Source of the DNA: Paraburkholderia aromaticivorans | GTDB lineage: Bacteria; Pseudomonadota; Gammaproteobacteria; Burkholderiales; Burkholderiaceae | Assembly (NCBI RefSeq): GCF_012689525.1 | Contig: NZ_CP051516.1 | Span: 3,968,001 to 4,032,000, forward strand | Length of the DNA: 64,000 bases | Direction: 5' to 3' | Part shown: positions 62,767 through 64,000 of the stretch, piece by piece | How the letters are laid out: every line of letters begins with the position of its first letter | Position numbering within the stretch: position 1 is the first letter of the stretch | Position numbers and translations under genes: made by a program | The notes under the pieces: generated by a model | Database searches by the model: none | Seen by the model: the letters and a program-made list of their open reading frames with translations, nothing else | What the model was told of the DNA's origin: nothing

Positions 62767-63676
62767 CCAACTCTTCGGAGTTGGAGTAATCCCGTCGCCT
62801 TATCCCATGCACTCGGCTCATTGCCGGTGAACAGGTGCGAACGCGAAACGGGCCCGGGTAGGAAATGCCCCGGATACCCTGTCTATTTGATAATCGAGTG
62901 CGAGTCTCGACTAGGGAGGTGCGCGAAACGCGCGCAACCTATGCCGAACAGGATGGCTGCGAAATCTCACGTCGCGAGGCGTGTCTCGGCTGGATATTGC
63001 GAGTGCAATAGACCGGTCGGCCGACCCAATGGTGACCAGGAGTAGCTTCCTGGAGGCCTGCAGGCGGGCTGAGAGCTCAAACCTGTAAATGCGCCCTTCG
63101 GGGTGCTATTCGGAAAGTGCAAGTGCGCTATAGGGCCATCAGTGCCTGGACATGCTGGAAAATTTATACGCAAAACGACTCTAACTAGTAGGCAAGGTGC
63201 TTCTCCCGGTTCGACCTGCCGAAAGACGGTATTAGCCCGTGACATCGTTGTATAGATTGAGGCAAGCGCGGTCTGCATGAACGCAAGAATTTAGACTAAG
63301 TGGAGCAAAATGCACTCGGAAGCTCGCCATGCGGCACATGGCGGGGCGGGTCTAACGAACCCGATAACCTCGAGAGTGTATGAGCGTGTCGCTTCGACTA
63401 TGAAATCCGGGGTCAATCCTGGACGGAGTTGTGGCGACGACAAAGCAGAAAAGTGGAAACGAAGGGACGGCCACCGCGCTTGGCTGCGGGTGGCTCATAT
63501 GGCAGCGGTTTTGGCGAACCGCTGCATACGCTGGTGGCCTTGGCGGGTCAATGGCAAACGAGGTATAGCGCCGTGCGCGTACCTCTCAGCGATGTTATAG
63601 GCATTAAAGGAACCGGACGTCAGCCGGTATAAAAAAACGACATTCAAGCCCCTCTTCGTGAGGGGCTTCCTTTTTT
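62767..63676 (+). ncRNA. Candidate large structured non-coding RNA
   Basis: About 910 bases with no credible frame but many clean hairpins: CCAACTC-TTCG-GAGTTGG (62767-62784), TCGAG/CTCGA (62894-62910), GCGCG-AAA-CGCGC (62921-62933), CCAGGA/TCCTGG (63036-63053), GCGCCC-TTCG-GGGTGC (63091-63106), CGCCAT/ATGGCG (63325-63343), GGGT/ACCC (63348-63362), GCAGCGGTT/AACCGCTGC (63502-63525), AGGTA..GCGC/GCGC.TACCT (63561-63584), ACCGG/CCGGT (63612-63628), then the terminator. Two C(UUCG)G tetraloops favour the plus strand. Size and density suggest an ornate phage/island RNA (GOLLD- or ROOL-like) or an ORF-less group II intron remnant; I cannot tell which. Confidence 0.5.
63646..63676 (+). terminator. 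Intrinsic terminator ending the structured region
   Basis: AAGCCCCTC (63646-63654), TTCGT, GAGGGGCTT (63660-63668), CC and T6. A 7-A run (63631-63637) on the other side gives weaker function on the minus strand, where it could end the partial gene beyond. Confidence 0.85.
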
Positions 63677-63707
63677 CCTGGCGCCGCGCAGCATGCATTA
63701 TCACTTT

Positions 63708-64000
63708 TCAGTGCGACGATGTTCGCCCTTGAATCTTGGCCCGCGCCTTTGACACAGTACGGCGCGCATAAGAAGCCGCACCAGTCTTCCCTCGCACTGC
63801 CGCGCTACGCTCCAGTTTCGCCGTCGCTTCAGCAGCGGAGTTCCCAGCTTCCAAGTCCGACATTGTTCGTCGCCAGTCCTGCCCTGATGCGCTCGTATCC
63901 CTGCCTTCGCGGACGGACGTAGCAGTGAAACCGGCGGGTGTTCTGCGCTTCGAATCCCAAGAGGTCCCGCGCTCCAAATTCAGCACCGCGAGCGGGAGAG
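63708..64000 (-). CDS. 3' end of an unrecognised gene, partial
   Basis: The frame is open from the window edge to TGA at 63708-63710. A GTG at 63986 is possible but the frame continues upstream out of the window. The visible 97 residues are polar, Arg/Lys/Ser/Ala-rich ('SAAEATAKLERSAAVRGKTG', 'ASYARRTVSKARAKIQGRTS'), with a helical, nucleic-acid-binding-like composition. No domain recognised. Confidence 0.35.
   Translation of the reverse strand, partial: LPLAVLNLERGTSWDSKRRTPAGFTATSVREGRDTSASGQDWRRTMSDLEAGNSAAEATAKLERSAAVRGKTGAASYARRTVSKARAKIQGRTSSH

Noticed and set aside
62920..63640. Group II intron reading of the structured region
   Set aside because: GTGCGCG resembles a 5' end, but I could not find a domain V hairpin or a reverse transcriptase gene; kept only as an alternative.

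Overview
The window is high-GC DNA that looks like a betaproteobacterial chromosome, most likely Burkholderia sensu lato / Paraburkholderia. Gene neighbourhoods such as pyrF, the aroE-RNB-mpl block, aroQ-accB-accC-prmA, nrdB-nrdA, ampD-ccsA-like-ffh and proS-rppH-proB-obgE-rpmA-rplU-ispB fit that group. This assignment is inference from family resemblance and gene order; no search was run.

Bases 1-12.3 kb hold the end of a cinA-like gene, a cupin, pyrF and then a ten-gene minus-strand sugar operon. From its promoter end the operon reads IclR regulator, dgoK, dgoA, SDR, araF, araG, araH, a second SDR, an SMP-30 lactonase and an aldose 1-epimerase. Three junctions are 4-base stop/start overlaps. 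The set describes uptake of L-arabinose/D-galactose, oxidation to the lactone, hydrolysis, and the De Ley-Doudoroff finish (kinase and aldolase). The sugar-acid dehydratase is not in the window.

Bases 12.3-14.0 kb are a 1.6 kb element bounded by two roughly 300-bp inverted arms. It encloses a structured, possibly P4-immunity-like RNA and a small helical protein.

Bases 14.0-47.9 kb are housekeeping: cell wall (mtgA, mpl, ampD), shikimate (aroE, aroQ), fatty acid synthesis (accBC), thiol redox (TlpA-like, tpx), class Ia ribonucleotide reductase (nrdA with two NrdR boxes, a promoter and DnaA-box-like repeats upstream), SRP (ffh), purine salvage (hpt), proline tRNA and biosynthesis (proS, proB), the L21/L27-Obg block and ispB. 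A lysine/alanine-repeat histone H1-like protein lies at 28.7 kb.

A tRNA-Pro(CGG) at 47.93 kb marks the start of a genomic island: a tyrosine recombinase follows at once, then about 16 kb of lower-GC, mostly unrecognised genes to the window end. The island carries (i) a compact ubiquitin-like conjugation operon, Ubl - E2-like - JAB peptidase - E1-like, divergent from an XRE-type regulator with twin 6-bp-arm palindromic operators between them; (ii) a protein kinase operon with an RNase-H-fold-like partner and a small basic protein; (iii) two copies of an unrecognised 112-115 aa family with a conserved leader; (iv) a roughly 900-base ORF-free stretch dense in perfect hairpins, two with cUUCGg loops, ending in a terminator, which looks like a large ornate non-coding RNA. 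The Ubl operon and the large RNA are the best candidates for new biology, probably anti-phage or mobile-element functions.
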